Origin: Pseudaestuariivita atlantica | GTDB taxonomy: Bacteria > Pseudomonadota > Alphaproteobacteria > Rhodobacterales > Rhodobacteraceae | Length of the DNA stretch: 64,000 bases | Assembly: GCF_001205715.1 (NCBI RefSeq) | Contig: NZ_AQQZ01000002.1 | Location: 119,501 to 183,500 of the forward strand | Direction of reading: 5' to 3' | Shown here: in pieces, positions 1-7,998 of the stretch | How the letters are laid out: each line of letters begins with the position of its first letter | Position numbering within the stretch: position 1 is the stretch's first letter | Notes under the pieces: model-generated | What the model was told of the DNA's origin: nothing | Database searches by the model: none | The model's input: the letters and a program-made list of their open reading frames with translations, nothing else | Program-made: the position numbers and the translations under genes

Positions 1-540
1 ATTCTCGAAAGCCTCGACGAGATCGAGGCGCTGCCGCCGGGCCTTTACGAGATGAAGATCGACAACCCGTCGGGAGACCGCGATTGCCACAAACCGGCCT
101 TCACGGTGACGTTCGAACCGCGCGAGGTGTCCGATATCGCCACGGCGCGTCCGGTGGACACGCTTGCGAACGTCGCCGAGGTGTCGCGCATCAACGAGAC
201 GGCCTACGACACGTTCATGGGGCCGTGGATACGCGCCATGGCGACCCCGGCGGGTGCCGAAATGATGCAGGCGATGCACCCGATGCGATGGACGCGGCTG
301 ATGTTCTCGGAGCGGTACAATCCGTGGATGCGGTACGTCCGGTCAACGGCCGACACGATCCGCGAGACCCGGACGCCGCTTGCCGAAAACGATCCGGCGA
401 TCCTGGCCGAACGCGAGGCGCTGGACGCCATCGGGCGGTCCCTCGGGGCGGCACGCATTGGTCGCGACGAGGCGATAGCGGCGGTGTTCAAGGCCCTGTA
501 CGCGCCGGGTTTCGGTCTCTTGCCGACGCGCGGGGCCTGA
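1..540 (+). CDS. C-terminal part of a DUF3141 family protein (5' end outside window)
   Basis: The reading frame is open from the first base and stops at 538-540, leaving 179 residues of a longer protein. The tail resembles the C-terminus of DUF3141 proteins, large alpha/beta-hydrolase-like proteins often annotated as polyhydroxyalkanoate synthase-like. Those genes are commonly found beside acetate kinase, a phosphate acyltransferase and a FabI-like reductase, which is the arrangement here. The catalytic part lies outside the window, so no active-site residue can be checked. The family assignment rests on the tail sequence (for example MRWTRLMFSERYNPWMRYV) plus the neighbours; biochemical function is not established. 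Confidence 0.7.
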   Translation: MLESLDEIEALPPGLYEMKIDNPSGDRDCHKPAFTVTFEPREVSDIATARPVDTLANVAEVSRINETAYDTFMGPWIRAMATPAGAEMMQAMHPMRWTRLMFSERYNPWMRYVRSTADTIRETRTPLAENDPAILAEREALDAIGRSLGAARIGRDEAIAAVFKALYAPGFGLLPTRGA

Positions 541-682
541 CCCGTGCGGTCAATTCTCAGCGGCTGGCTGGTCAATGCTCCAAGCGTGGCCCGCAGGGCC
601 ATGCACCCGACCGGGCGCAGCCCTTCCATCGACAGGGACATGGGCCATTGCGCTGACCGAACCAACGCGAAAGCCGGGACCG

Positions 683-1903
683 ATGAACAGCGATAAAACC
701 ATGCCCGACGCGGTGATACTTGTTCTCAACGCGGGCTCGTCCAGCCTGAAATTCGCGGTGTTCGATGCAACCCGACCCGACAGCGCCATCTTGCGTGGCG
801 CGGTGACGCGGATCGGGACGCCCGCTGCCGGCGTGACGTTGCGCATGGATGGCGAGACCAGCGCGCCGGTCCTCGACGGGCCCGTGCAGGATCATCACGA
901 TGCGCTTGTCCGGGTGCTGAAAACACTTTCGGATCAGGGTATCACGGACCGGATATCGGTGGTCGGCCACCGGGTCGCTCATGGTGGGCCGGACTGCGAT
1001 TGCCCCCTTGCCGTCACGCCCGCGCTTCTCGAGCGGTTGCGTGACCTTGTGCCGCTAGCCCCCCTGCACCTGCCGGCGAATATCGCCGGGATCGAGGCCG
1101 TCTCCGCGCGCCGTCCCGACATCCCGCAGATCGCCTGCTTCGACACGGCGTTTCACAACCAAATGCCGGGCGTCGCGCAGATGACCGGGCTTCCGCTTGC
1201 GATGCAATCGCCGGAGCTGAGGCGCTACGGCTATCATGGCCTCAGCTACGAATACATCGTTGAGGCGCTGGGCCGGGACTGGGTCGATGTTGCGTCTGAA
1301 CGCATCATCGTGGCGCACCTTGGCAACGGCGCCTCGCTCGCCGCCATCCGCAATGGACGGTCGATCGATACGACGATGGGATTTTCGACCATATCGGGCG
1401 TGCCGATGGGCACCCGGTCGGGCGATATCGATCCGGGCCTCTTGCTGCATTTGCAGACCGACCATGGCATGTCGGCAGAGGAACTGGGGGACCTTCTGGA
1501 AACCGGCGCGGGGCTTTTGGGCCTGTCGGGTGTCAGCCGCAACATGGCCGACCTGATCGACCATCACGACCCCGCGTCGGCCGATGCGATCCGGTATTTC
1601 TGCTACCACGTGCGCCGCCATCTCGTCGCGCTTACCGCGCCGCTGGAAGGCATCGATCGCCTCGTCTTTACCGGTGGGATCGGGACCAATGCAGCGCAGG
1701 TCAGGTCGCTGGTCTGCGCGGGCCTGGACTACCTGGGGCTGAAGCTGGATGCCGTCGCAAACGAGGACAACAGCCGGATCATTTCGGCACGGTCGTCCCG
1801 CGTGGTCGTCGAGGTGCGCGAGACGGACGAGGAATCCATGATCGCCGCCCACGTGTATCGGCTTTGCGGAACATGCGCCGACACGGTGAGGGAGGCTTCG
1901 TGA
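683..1903 (+). CDS. ackA: Acetate kinase (acetate/propionate kinase family)
   Basis: A 406-residue protein with the acetokinase signatures: VLNAGSSSLKF at the N-terminus, HRVAHGG, YGYHGLSYEYI, AHLGNGASLAA, TMGFSTISGVPMGTRSGDID and the C-terminal FTGGIGTNAAQVR. Length matches the family (about 400). It catalyses reversible ATP plus acetate to acetyl phosphate plus ADP in the cytoplasm. The ATG at 683 is chosen because the upstream extension is low-complexity; 701 is an alternative. Its TGA overlaps the ATG of the next gene by one base (TGATG), so it is translationally coupled to the acyltransferase that would supply or use the acyl phosphate. Substrate preference (acetate, propionate or butyrate) cannot be read from the sequence. 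Confidence 0.93.
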   Translation: MNSDKTMPDAVILVLNAGSSSLKFAVFDATRPDSAILRGAVTRIGTPAAGVTLRMDGETSAPVLDGPVQDHHDALVRVLKTLSDQGITDRISVVGHRVAHGGPDCDCPLAVTPALLERLRDLVPLAPLHLPANIAGIEAVSARRPDIPQIACFDTAFHNQMPGVAQMTGLPLAMQSPELRRYGYHGLSYEYIVEALGRDWVDVASERIIVAHLGNGASLAAIRNGRSIDTTMGFSTISGVPMGTRSGDIDPGLLLHLQTDHGMSAEELGDLLETGAGLLGLSGVSRNMADLIDHHDPASADAIRYFCYHVRRHLVALTAPLEGIDRLVFTGGIGTNAAQVRSLVCAGLDYLGLKLDAVANEDNSRIISARSSRVVVEVRETDEESMIAAHVYRLCGTCADTVREAS

Positions 1904-2925
1904 TGACGAAAGGGGATTCACCAAGCAAACTGGGCGATCTCGTCGCGCTTGCCCGCGCGACCGGTCCGGTTCGCGTTGCCGTGGCGGATGCCGCGCAGGG
2001 CGTGCTTCTGGCCACCATGAAGCGTGCCATGGAAGAGGGCCTTGCCGAACCTCACCTGGTCGGTCCGCGTGTTGAAATCGAACCCTTGGCGCGGCAGGCT
2101 GGCCTTCTGCTCGACGGGGTCTGCGTGCACGACACCGGCCCTGACGCGGACGCCGCGCAGGAGGCCGTGCGGTTGATCCACGCCGGGGAGGCGGACGTGG
2201 TGATGAAGGGGAACCTGCACACCGACACGTTCATGCGGGTCCTGCTGAACGGTGACACCGGATTACGGGTGCCGGATCGCCGGGTCAGCCACCTGTTCCT
2301 TCTGGAAGTGCCCGGACACGACCGGTTGATCGGCGTGACCGATGCCGCGATCAACATCTCCCCGGACCTTTCTGCCAAGGCCCAGATTTGCCAGAACGCG
2401 GTCGACGTGTTCCACGCCATCGGCGTGCCCGAGCCTCGGGTGGCCGTTCTGTCCGCGGTCGAAACGGTCACGGAAACCATTGGCTCCACGCTGGATGCCG
2501 CGGGCCTTGCGCTGATGTCGCGGCGCGGGCAGATCACCGGCGCTGTCGTTGACGGCCCGCTGGCATTCGACAATGCGGTGTCGCCCCGCGCCGCAGCGGA
2601 AAAGGGGATCAGGTCGGACGTCGCCGGCCGGGCCGATATCCTGCTGGTCCCTGACCTTGTCAGCGGCAACATCCTTTCCAAGGCGCTGGAATACCTTGGC
2701 GGCGCGCAGGCCGCCGGCGTGGCCCTTGGGCTGGCCGCCCCGGTGGTCCTGACATCGCGCGCCGATACCGAGGAGGCGCGGCTTTACTCCCTCGCCCTTG
2801 CGGCGCTGTTGCGCCGCCCCGCCGGGCCCGCTCGGCTTGCCGAGGAACTGCACCGCTCGTTGCGCGCGGCCCCGGTGCCCGAGACGGCGTGCTGTCCGCT
2901 TCCACTGGGAAGTGCGAGCCGATGA
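1903..2925 (+). CDS. Phosphate acetyl/butyryltransferase family protein
   Basis: 340 residues of the phosphotransacetylase/phosphate butyryltransferase family, of the short form without the N-terminal DRTGG/P-loop extension of long Pta. Visible family features include DVVMKGNLHTDTFM, DAAINISPDL, GAVVDGPLAFDNAVS and the C-terminal ADILLVPDLVSGNIL followed by LTSRADT. It would exchange CoA and phosphate on a short-chain acyl group, pairing with the upstream acetate kinase to interconvert acyl-CoA and acid with ATP. A GGAGG-type site lies at 1885-1894 before the ATG at 1903. It overlaps the next gene by ATGA. Acetyl versus butyryl specificity is undecided. Confidence 0.9.
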   Translation: MTKGDSPSKLGDLVALARATGPVRVAVADAAQGVLLATMKRAMEEGLAEPHLVGPRVEIEPLARQAGLLLDGVCVHDTGPDADAAQEAVRLIHAGEADVVMKGNLHTDTFMRVLLNGDTGLRVPDRRVSHLFLLEVPGHDRLIGVTDAAINISPDLSAKAQICQNAVDVFHAIGVPEPRVAVLSAVETVTETIGSTLDAAGLALMSRRGQITGAVVDGPLAFDNAVSPRAAAEKGIRSDVAGRADILLVPDLVSGNILSKALEYLGGAQAAGVALGLAAPVVLTSRADTEEARLYSLALAALLRRPAGPARLAEELHRSLRAAPVPETACCPLPLGSASR

Positions 2926-3749
2926 CACCGTCCGAGAACCGTTTCCCCGAGTGCTGCGATCCGCGCGAGATGCTTGATCTTTCGGGCCGGAAGGGGCTGG
3001 TGATCGGCATTGCGAACGAACACAGCCTTGCATGGCCGGCAGCGCTGCATTTCCGGCAGGCGGGGGCCGATCTTGCCATGACCTATGTCGGCGACCGCGC
3101 CCGGCCCCATGTCGCGCCCTTGGCCGACCGGATCGGGGCGTCGCTGTTCCTGCCCTGCGACGTGGGCCGCGACCGGGATCTGGACGCGGTGTTTGACGCC
3201 ATCGCCAAGGAGTGGGGGCGGATCGACTTCGTCTTGCACGCGGTCGGAAAAGTCCGGCCCGAAGACCTGCGCGGCCGGTTGACCGACTGCTCGGCCGAGG
3301 GGTTCGCCGAGGCCATGACCGTGTCGGTCCATTCGCTGATCCGCATGGCACATCTGGCCGAACCGTTGATGACGGACGGCGGCAGCCTGATCACTCTCAG
3401 CTATCTCGGTGCCGAACGGGTCGTGGAACATTACAACGTGATGGGACCGGTCAAGGCGGCCCTGGAAGCAAGCGTGCGATATCTCGCGCACGAGCTGGGT
3501 CCGAAGGGCATTCGGGTCAACGCGATCTCCGCCGGTCCGGCGGCCACGCGCGCTGCGTCCGGACTGGTCGGGTCGGGTGATCTGCTGACGGCAAGCGCCC
3601 GCGTTGCGCCCCTGCGGCGCAACATCGACACCGACGAAGTCGGTCGGACCGCTCTTTTGCTGGCAAGCGATTACACCGCTGCCGTGACCGGTGAAGTGCT
3701 GCACGTCGATGCAGGTGTGCACATCGAATCTCCGGTCTCTGCGCTGTAA
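2922..3749 (+). CDS. FabI-like enoyl-ACP reductase (SDR family)
   Basis: 275 residues with the FabI-type dinucleotide fold: GLVIGIANEHSLAW near residue 25 in place of GxxxGxG, and the catalytic pair Tyr171-x6-Lys178 in YNVMGPVK, with the FabI-specific second tyrosine at 161. Family members reduce trans-2-enoyl-ACP with NAD(P)H in fatty acid synthesis. Its position as the last, ATGA-coupled gene of an acetate kinase/phosphate acyltransferase operon suggests a dedicated paralogue rather than the housekeeping FabI, perhaps acting on short acyl chains or storage-polymer precursors. That role is inference. Two adjacent cysteines (11-12) near the N-terminus are unusual. Confidence 0.85.
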   Translation: MTPSENRFPECCDPREMLDLSGRKGLVIGIANEHSLAWPAALHFRQAGADLAMTYVGDRARPHVAPLADRIGASLFLPCDVGRDRDLDAVFDAIAKEWGRIDFVLHAVGKVRPEDLRGRLTDCSAEGFAEAMTVSVHSLIRMAHLAEPLMTDGGSLITLSYLGAERVVEHYNVMGPVKAALEASVRYLAHELGPKGIRVNAISAGPAATRAASGLVGSGDLLTASARVAPLRRNIDTDEVGRTALLLASDYTAAVTGEVLHVDAGVHIESPVSAL

Positions 3750-3756
3750 GCCATTT

Positions 3757-3770
3757 ATTTCATGTGAAAT
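3757..3770. promoter_or_regulatory. Short perfect inverted repeat after the fabI-like gene
   Basis: ATTTCA-TG-TGAAAT, six-base arms around two bases, eight bases after the fabI-like stop and ~145 bases before the next start. It could be an operator or a weak terminator stem. No T-tract follows, so an operator is slightly favoured. Confidence 0.3.
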
Positions 3771-3804
3771 TATTGATGGCCAGATTTCGGCCGGGGCCAT
3801 GCCA

Positions 3805-3864
3805 ATTCGATATCGGGTCCGGTTGTAATGTTTCCCGCGGACGAGCGTCTACTGGATATCGAAT
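3805..3864. promoter_or_regulatory. Long-range 10-base inverted repeat upstream of the Rieske operon
   Basis: ATTCGATATC at 3805-3814 is repeated exactly in reverse complement (GATATCGAAT) at 3855-3864, with 40 bases between. Both arms contain GATATCG, and the left arm extends into the palindrome CGATATCG. It lies 50-110 bases upstream of the GTG at 3915, as expected for paired operator sites or a leader hairpin. No regulator gene is adjacent. Confidence 0.45.
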
Positions 3865-3914
3865 GACTTTCCGGCGGGCCGAAACGGCCTGCACCCCGAA
3901 CGGAGGAACGGAAC

Positions 3915-4145
3915 GTGACACTATTTTCCGATTGGCTGCGTGACATCGCCGGTGCCCGGTCGAGCCCGGCAGCCCCCACATCCCAGGACCGCAAGGCGTC
4001 GCCGGACGAGCATGCCTGTTGCGGCGGAAAACAAGCCGGGCGAACCGAGGATCGCAAGGCCGGTGACTGCTGCGGCGGTGGGTCAGCAAAGGCCGCTGAC
4101 GGGCAACAGGAGACCACGTGTCAATGCAGCAAGGAGGGCACGTGA
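3915..4145 (+). CDS. Small Cys-rich protein, unknown function
   Basis: A 76-residue protein starting at GTG with a good Shine-Dalgarno (GGAGG at 3902-3906). The first ~15 residues could form an amphipathic helix ([13 protein letters not shown]). The rest is hydrophilic with three cysteine clusters, CCGGK, DCCGGG and CQCSKEG, which could bind a metal or an iron-sulfur cluster. No signal peptide is evident. Its stop overlaps the start of the Rieske gene (TGATG), so the two are translationally coupled, suggesting a role in Rieske biogenesis, metal delivery or a shared complex. I do not recognise the family; coding status rests on the RBS, coupling and cysteine pattern. Confidence 0.6.
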   Translation: MTLFSDWLRDIAGARSSPAAPTSQDRKASPDEHACCGGKQAGRTEDRKAGDCCGGGSAKAADGQQETTCQCSKEGT

Positions 4146-4753
4146 TGTCCGGACAAGATGCACATGACGCGCCGGATACCGCCCATTCCGGCGGGACCCG
4201 CCGCGATTTCCTCTATTTTGCCACGGCGGGTGCCGGGGCGGTCACGACGGGCGCGGCCATCTGGCCGCTCATCAACTCGATGAACCCGTCCGCCGACGTC
4301 CTGAGCGCAAGCAAGATCGACGTGGACGTCTCCAGCCTGGAGACCGGCCAGCGGCTCACCGTCAAATGGCAGGGCAAACCGGTCTTCATATGGCGGCGCA
4401 GCCAATCCGACATCGAGGCCGCACGCGCGGTGTCGCTGGAAGATCTGGTCGACCCGGTCGACACCGCCAAGGAAGACCCGAACCACAAAAGCCCGGTTCC
4501 GGCGCTGGACGAAAACAGGGTTTTCGATCCGGACGGGGAATGGCTGGTGGTGATCGGCGTCTGTACGCATCTCGGTTGCGTGCCCCTGGGGCAGGACGGC
4601 GGGGCCATCGGTGATTTCGGTGGCTGGTTCTGCCCCTGCCACGGCTCGCATTACGACACGTCCGGGCGCATCCGCAAAGGCCCTGCGCCCCGCAATCTCG
4701 ACATACCACCCTACACACTTGGCGAGGATCTGAGGCTGACGATCGGAGTCTGA
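4145..4753 (+). CDS. Rieske 2Fe-2S protein, ubiquinol-cytochrome c reductase type
   Basis: 202 residues. A twin-arginine signal-anchor ([15 protein letters not shown], residues 19-33) is followed by a membrane segment and a periplasmic Rieske domain. Ligands are Cys140-Thr-His142-Leu-Gly-Cys145 and Cys163-Pro-Cys165-His166, the bc1-type pattern with the disulfide cysteines 145 and 165. In a bc1 complex it carries electrons from quinol to cytochrome c1. No cytochrome b or c1 gene lies nearby, so this is an orphan or second Rieske subunit. Instead it sits between a mini Cys-rich protein and three small membrane proteins. Start at 4145 is supported by AAGGAGG at 4131-4137. Confidence 0.88.
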   Translation: MSGQDAHDAPDTAHSGGTRRDFLYFATAGAGAVTTGAAIWPLINSMNPSADVLSASKIDVDVSSLETGQRLTVKWQGKPVFIWRRSQSDIEAARAVSLEDLVDPVDTAKEDPNHKSPVPALDENRVFDPDGEWLVVIGVCTHLGCVPLGQDGGAIGDFGGWFCPCHGSHYDTSGRIRKGPAPRNLDIPPYTLGEDLRLTIGV

Positions 4754-4792
4754 AGTCGGCCAATCCCCGCAACCCAGAAAGGGACCAAGACA

Positions 4793-5296
4793 ATGCAAGG
4801 AAAACAGACAGCAATCGCCATCGCGCACGACCAGCGGTCTTCGCTGATGCAGATCGGCCTGGTCTCAGGGCTTGCCGGCGGTCTGGCAGAGATCCTGTGG
4901 ATCACGGCCTATTCCGCCGGCAGCAATACCAGCGCGGCCACGGTGGCGCGCGGTGTGTCCGAAGCCGTCGGGTTTGGCGGTGGCGCAAGCCCGGTCGCGC
5001 TGGGCATCATCATTCACCTGTTGCTCGCGGGCGCCCTTGGCGTGGCCGTCGTGGGGCTGATGCGGGCCCTGCCGCTGCGGGATCGCGGCTGGACGGTCGA
5101 CCTCTTGCTGGCCGTGACGGCATTGAGCGGGGTCTGGGCCTTCAACTTCCTGATCCTGCTCCCCGTGCTCAGCCCGGAATTCGTGACGATCGTTCCGATG
5201 CCGGTCAGCTTCGTGTCGAAGCTGCTCTTCGGTCTCGCCGCCTTTGTCGCGTTCAAAGCGAGCGATGCTCGCACAACCATCAGCTCCCGGAGGTAA
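4793..5296 (+). CDS. Small integral membrane protein, unknown
   Basis: 167 residues with about four hydrophobic segments (roughly 18-38, 67-90, 102-123 and 131-155). No recognised family motif or cofactor ligand is seen. It begins 39 bases after the Rieske gene with an AGAAAGGGA-type site upstream, and ends two bases before the next start, so it belongs to the same operon. Its neighbours suggest a membrane partner of the Rieske protein, but this is inference from position only. Confidence 0.7.
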   Translation: MQGKQTAIAIAHDQRSSLMQIGLVSGLAGGLAEILWITAYSAGSNTSAATVARGVSEAVGFGGGASPVALGIIIHLLLAGALGVAVVGLMRALPLRDRGWTVDLLLAVTALSGVWAFNFLILLPVLSPEFVTIVPMPVSFVSKLLFGLAAFVAFKASDARTTISSRR

Positions 5297-5298
5297 CA

Positions 5299-5766
5299 AT
5301 GTCCAAGGAGATCATTCTGATGCTGCACCCGGCTTTCGGGGTCCTCGGGATCCTCGCGTCGGTCTGGGTGTTCGCCGAGACACTGAACGTGTCGGCAACA
5401 AACACGATCCGGATCCGGGCAGCGGCCCTGCTTTCGGCCGGGTTCATCTGGCTGGCCTATATCATCGGCGGCTACTGGTATGTCGTGTTCTACGCGGCCG
5501 ACAAGGCGCTGATCAAGGCCGGCCCCTGGCCGTTCGCGCACAGCCTCGTGATGGAATCGAAGGAGCACCTGTTCCTCAGCCTGCTTCTTGTCGCGACGCT
5601 TTTGCCGCTTGCCGCCTTCGCGAACCTGCAGGTCCGCAAATCGGCGCGCCAGCTGGTTTACTGGTCGGCCCTGACCGTGATCGGCCTCGGCCTCGTGATG
5701 GAAGGGTCCGGTGCCATCATCGGTCTCGGCGCCAAGGTGGCCCTGCTGGCTCAGCAAGCCGGTTAA
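5299..5766 (+). CDS. Small integral membrane protein, unknown
   Basis: 155 residues, about four transmembrane segments (near 5-25, 40-62, 86-107 and 120-145). A central loop contains HSLVMESKEHLFL, with histidines that could sit close to the membrane surface. CCGGAGGTAACA just before the ATG at 5299 is a clear ribosome binding site. It is in tandem with two other small membrane genes after the orphan Rieske gene. The fold (conserved His flanking helices, no other domain) might suggest a heme- or quinone-associated membrane subunit, but no ligand pattern is diagnostic, so function is left open. Confidence 0.7.
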   Translation: MSKEIILMLHPAFGVLGILASVWVFAETLNVSATNTIRIRAAALLSAGFIWLAYIIGGYWYVVFYAADKALIKAGPWPFAHSLVMESKEHLFLSLLLVATLLPLAAFANLQVRKSARQLVYWSALTVIGLGLVMEGSGAIIGLGAKVALLAQQAG

Positions 5767-5786
5767 TCGAGGAAAGGAAACAAGCC

Positions 5787-6146
5787 ATGGCACATACTGC
5801 ACACAGCTCGTCATCGGGCGCCGGTCTGTCATCGGGAACCGTGACGACGGCTGATCGCCTTGCCCCGGCCTTCGCCATGTCGGCAGGGATCACCAGTGTT
5901 CTGAGCGCGCTTCTGGTCGTGCTCAAGGAAACCAACGAGGACACGATCCTCGCATGGATGAAGGCGGCGACCGGGCACCACTGGGTCACGCACGGGATCA
6001 TCGACCTGATCCTTTTCGTGGTCATCGCGATGCTGGCCGCCCGTTACGTCGACAACCTGGAAGACCGGCCCGGTCTGACGATCGGTACCCTGATCGGCGG
6101 CGTTGCCGTCGGCGGCCTGATCATCGTGGGATTCTTCGGGTTGTGA
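5787..6146 (+). CDS. Small membrane protein, unknown
   Basis: 119 residues. A Ser/Thr-rich N-terminus is followed by hydrophobic segments near 26-46, 66-86 and 97-118. The start at 5787 has GGAAAGGAAA immediately upstream. It is the third small membrane gene following the Rieske gene, and a large hairpin follows its stop, marking the likely operon end. No recognised domain. Its composition and spacing support coding. Confidence 0.65.
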   Translation: MAHTAHSSSSGAGLSSGTVTTADRLAPAFAMSAGITSVLSALLVVLKETNEDTILAWMKAATGHHWVTHGIIDLILFVVIAMLAARYVDNLEDRPGLTIGTLIGGVAVGGLIIVGFFGL

Positions 6147-6151
6147 TCTGC

Positions 6152-6195
6152 ATCCGGCGCTGTCCCGGTTCGAACCGGGGCGGCGCGTGCCGGAT
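6152..6195 (+). terminator. Large GC-rich hairpin ending the Rieske/membrane-protein operon
   Basis: ATCCGGC (6152-6158) pairs with GCCGGAT (6189-6195). The core is a perfect 16-base palindrome, CCCGGTTCGAACCGGG (6164-6179). It starts six bases after a stop codon and precedes the RBS of the next gene. No T-run follows, so it may be a terminator, an mRNA 3' stabiliser or a protein site. Confidence 0.5.
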
Positions 6196-6215
6196 CAGAC
6201 AGGAAAGGAAAGCAA

Positions 6216-6911
6216 ATGCATGCCAAGGATATCATGACGACCGACGTCATCACGGTCGGGAACGATGCGACCATTGACGAGGCGGTCGCGCTGATGCTGG
6301 AGCACCACGTCAGCGCCCTGCCTGTGGTCGGGGCGGACGGGAAACTCGTCGGGCTGATCAGCGAAGGCGACCTGATGCGCCGCCTGCGGGGCAAGGATGC
6401 CCCGCGCCGCAGCTGGTGGCTGGAGCTGTTCTCGGCTCCTGAAGACAGCACGGACGACTTCGTCAAGACGCGCAGCCGCCACGTGTCGGACGTGATGACC
6501 CGCGATGTCGTCTCCGTCGCCGAAACCACCCCGGTCAGCGAGGTCGCGCGCACCTTGGAAGCCAAGCGGATCAAGCGGGTCCCGGTGGTGCGCGATGGCA
6601 AGGTCGTCGGGATCGTGTCGCGCGGTAACCTGCTGCACGCGCTTGCACAGATCGACGCCAAGGCCCTGCCGCGCCTGACGGCAACGGACGAGGAATTGCG
6701 GAAAGCGGTGCTCGCCGCGTTGCGGGAAGTGCCGGGTTCCGCGGTCAACCTGATCAACGTCACGGTGGATGACGGACGCGTGACCATCCGGGGCGTGGCG
6801 GACAGCGATTTCGTCGAAAACGGCGTTCGGGTCGCTGCCGAAAACGTACCGGGCGTGCAAGGCGTCGACGTGCACCTGGGGCGGTTGCCGTCCTGGGGAT
6901 ACGGAATTTGA
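6216..6911 (+). CDS. CBS-domain pair plus BON domain protein
   Basis: 231 residues. Two CBS motifs (about 1-62 and 88-147, each opening with a DVMT/DIMT-type motif) are followed by a BON domain (about 155-225, SAVNLINVTVDDGRVTIRG). CBS pairs bind adenosyl nucleotides and act as energy sensors; BON domains associate with membranes or lipids. No signal peptide is visible, so the protein is probably cytoplasmic. Such CBS-BON proteins are common near stress and envelope genes. A strong AGGAAAGGAAA site precedes the ATG. Flanked by hairpins on both sides, so it is likely a single transcription unit. Confidence 0.85.
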   Translation: MHAKDIMTTDVITVGNDATIDEAVALMLEHHVSALPVVGADGKLVGLISEGDLMRRLRGKDAPRRSWWLELFSAPEDSTDDFVKTRSRHVSDVMTRDVVSVAETTPVSEVARTLEAKRIKRVPVVRDGKVVGIVSRGNLLHALAQIDAKALPRLTATDEELRKAVLAALREVPGSAVNLINVTVDDGRVTIRGVADSDFVENGVRVAAENVPGVQGVDVHLGRLPSWGYGI

Positions 6912-6918
6912 CGGGTAT

Positions 6919-6972
6919 GGCGACGGGACGGGAGCGCCCGTGATGAAGCCGCATGCCGGCCGTCCCGTCGCC
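6919..6972 (+). terminator. Perfect 13-base stem hairpin after the CBS-BON gene
   Basis: GGCGACGGGACGG (6919-6931) is exactly complementary to CCGTCCCGTCGCC (6960-6972), with a 28-base loop, starting eight bases after the stop codon. A smaller palindrome (GGTCCGGGACC, 6973-6983) follows. No T-tract, so probably a terminator assisted by other factors or a 3'-end stabilising structure. Confidence 0.5.
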
Positions 6973-7071
6973 GGTCCGGGACCGGATCGGACAGGCCGGT
7001 TTGCGGAGGGTTCCGCGGTCTGACTGATCCGGCATCGCGCGAACCCGGATAGACAAGGATCGGATCGGAAG

Positions 7072-7974
7072 ATGTCTGTTAATGATCAACCAAGCAAGGC
7101 GGATGGATTTGGCCTTGTGCTGTCGGGAGGAGGCGCGCGCGGGTTCGCGCATGTCGGCGCGCTGCTGGCGCTTGAACACATGGGCCTTCGCCCTGCCGCG
7201 ATCGTGGGCGTTTCGATGGGCGCGGTGGTCGGCGCGACCTATGCCCTGAACCCTGACTGGTATGCCGCCCTTGTCGACATGGACATTTCCGGGTTCCCCG
7301 CGGTCCCCGATTTCTCGGTCACCGGGGTGACCAGGCGCCTGCAAAGCCTCTACCAGGCCGAGAAATTCGTATCGAGCAGCTGGTACGGCTGGGGTATCGG
7401 GGAGGCTACGTATGATTGGGGTATTGGCGTTCTCAAGCGGCTCACTCTGGAGAAAGCACTGGAAGACGGCAGAATCCCCGTTTGCATCACGGCGACGGAT
7501 CTTGCCGATGGCAAACGGGTGGCGTTCTGCGAAGGCCTCGCATGGGAGCGGGTCTATGCCAGTTCCGCGCTCGCAGGCATTCTGCCCCCGGCGAAGATCG
7601 ACAGGCATCTCCTTGTGGACGGGGGATATTCCGATATCGCGCCGATCGGGCTGGCGCGTCGGCTGGTGAACGGCCCGGTGATCGCGATCGACGCGTCGCG
7701 CAACCTTCACGGGGCGCTTCCGACGAACGGCATGCAGGCGATGCTGCGCGGGCTGGAGATCTGCCAGAACGAACACGCCACCTTGCGGTTCTCGCAGGCA
7801 GACCTGGTCCTGCAGCCACGTCTCGACCCGCCGCTCGGCACCCTGGAATTCGCCGCCAAACGCCGCGCGGTCGCTGCCGGAGCGCGCATGGTGCACCGGG
7901 AAAAAGACGTCCTGCGTCGGTTGATTTCTGACGGGACGTCTTCGGGCAGCCACAAGGGCAGCCATAAGACCTGA
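7072..7974 (+). CDS. Patatin-like phospholipase (RssA-type)
   Basis: 300 residues with all patatin hallmarks: oxyanion loop GLVLSGGGARGFAHVGAL near residues 14-31, nucleophile Ser48 in GVSMG, and catalytic Asp183 in the DGG motif (LLVDGGYSD). Family members are Ser-Asp dyad lipid acyl hydrolases; this size matches the bacterial RssA/YchK group of cytoplasmic or membrane-peripheral proteins. No signal peptide. It is followed 24 bases later by a small coiled-coil gene and then a SpoIIAA-like gene, which may form one unit. Substrate is unknown. Confidence 0.9.
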   Translation: MSVNDQPSKADGFGLVLSGGGARGFAHVGALLALEHMGLRPAAIVGVSMGAVVGATYALNPDWYAALVDMDISGFPAVPDFSVTGVTRRLQSLYQAEKFVSSSWYGWGIGEATYDWGIGVLKRLTLEKALEDGRIPVCITATDLADGKRVAFCEGLAWERVYASSALAGILPPAKIDRHLLVDGGYSDIAPIGLARRLVNGPVIAIDASRNLHGALPTNGMQAMLRGLEICQNEHATLRFSQADLVLQPRLDPPLGTLEFAAKRRAVAAGARMVHREKDVLRRLISDGTSSGSHKGSHKT

Positions 7975-7998
7975 ACCTGAAAGCAGCAGGAGACGAAG

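Noticed and set aside
575-682. N-terminal extension of acetate kinase from the ATG at 575
   Set aside because: The extra residues do not match the family, which begins a few residues before VLNAGSSS; the start at 683 (or 701) fits.
6164-6179. Perfect 16-base palindrome as an insertion or restriction-modification signal
   Set aside because: It is the core of a longer hairpin right after a stop codon, so an RNA 3'-end structure explains it better.
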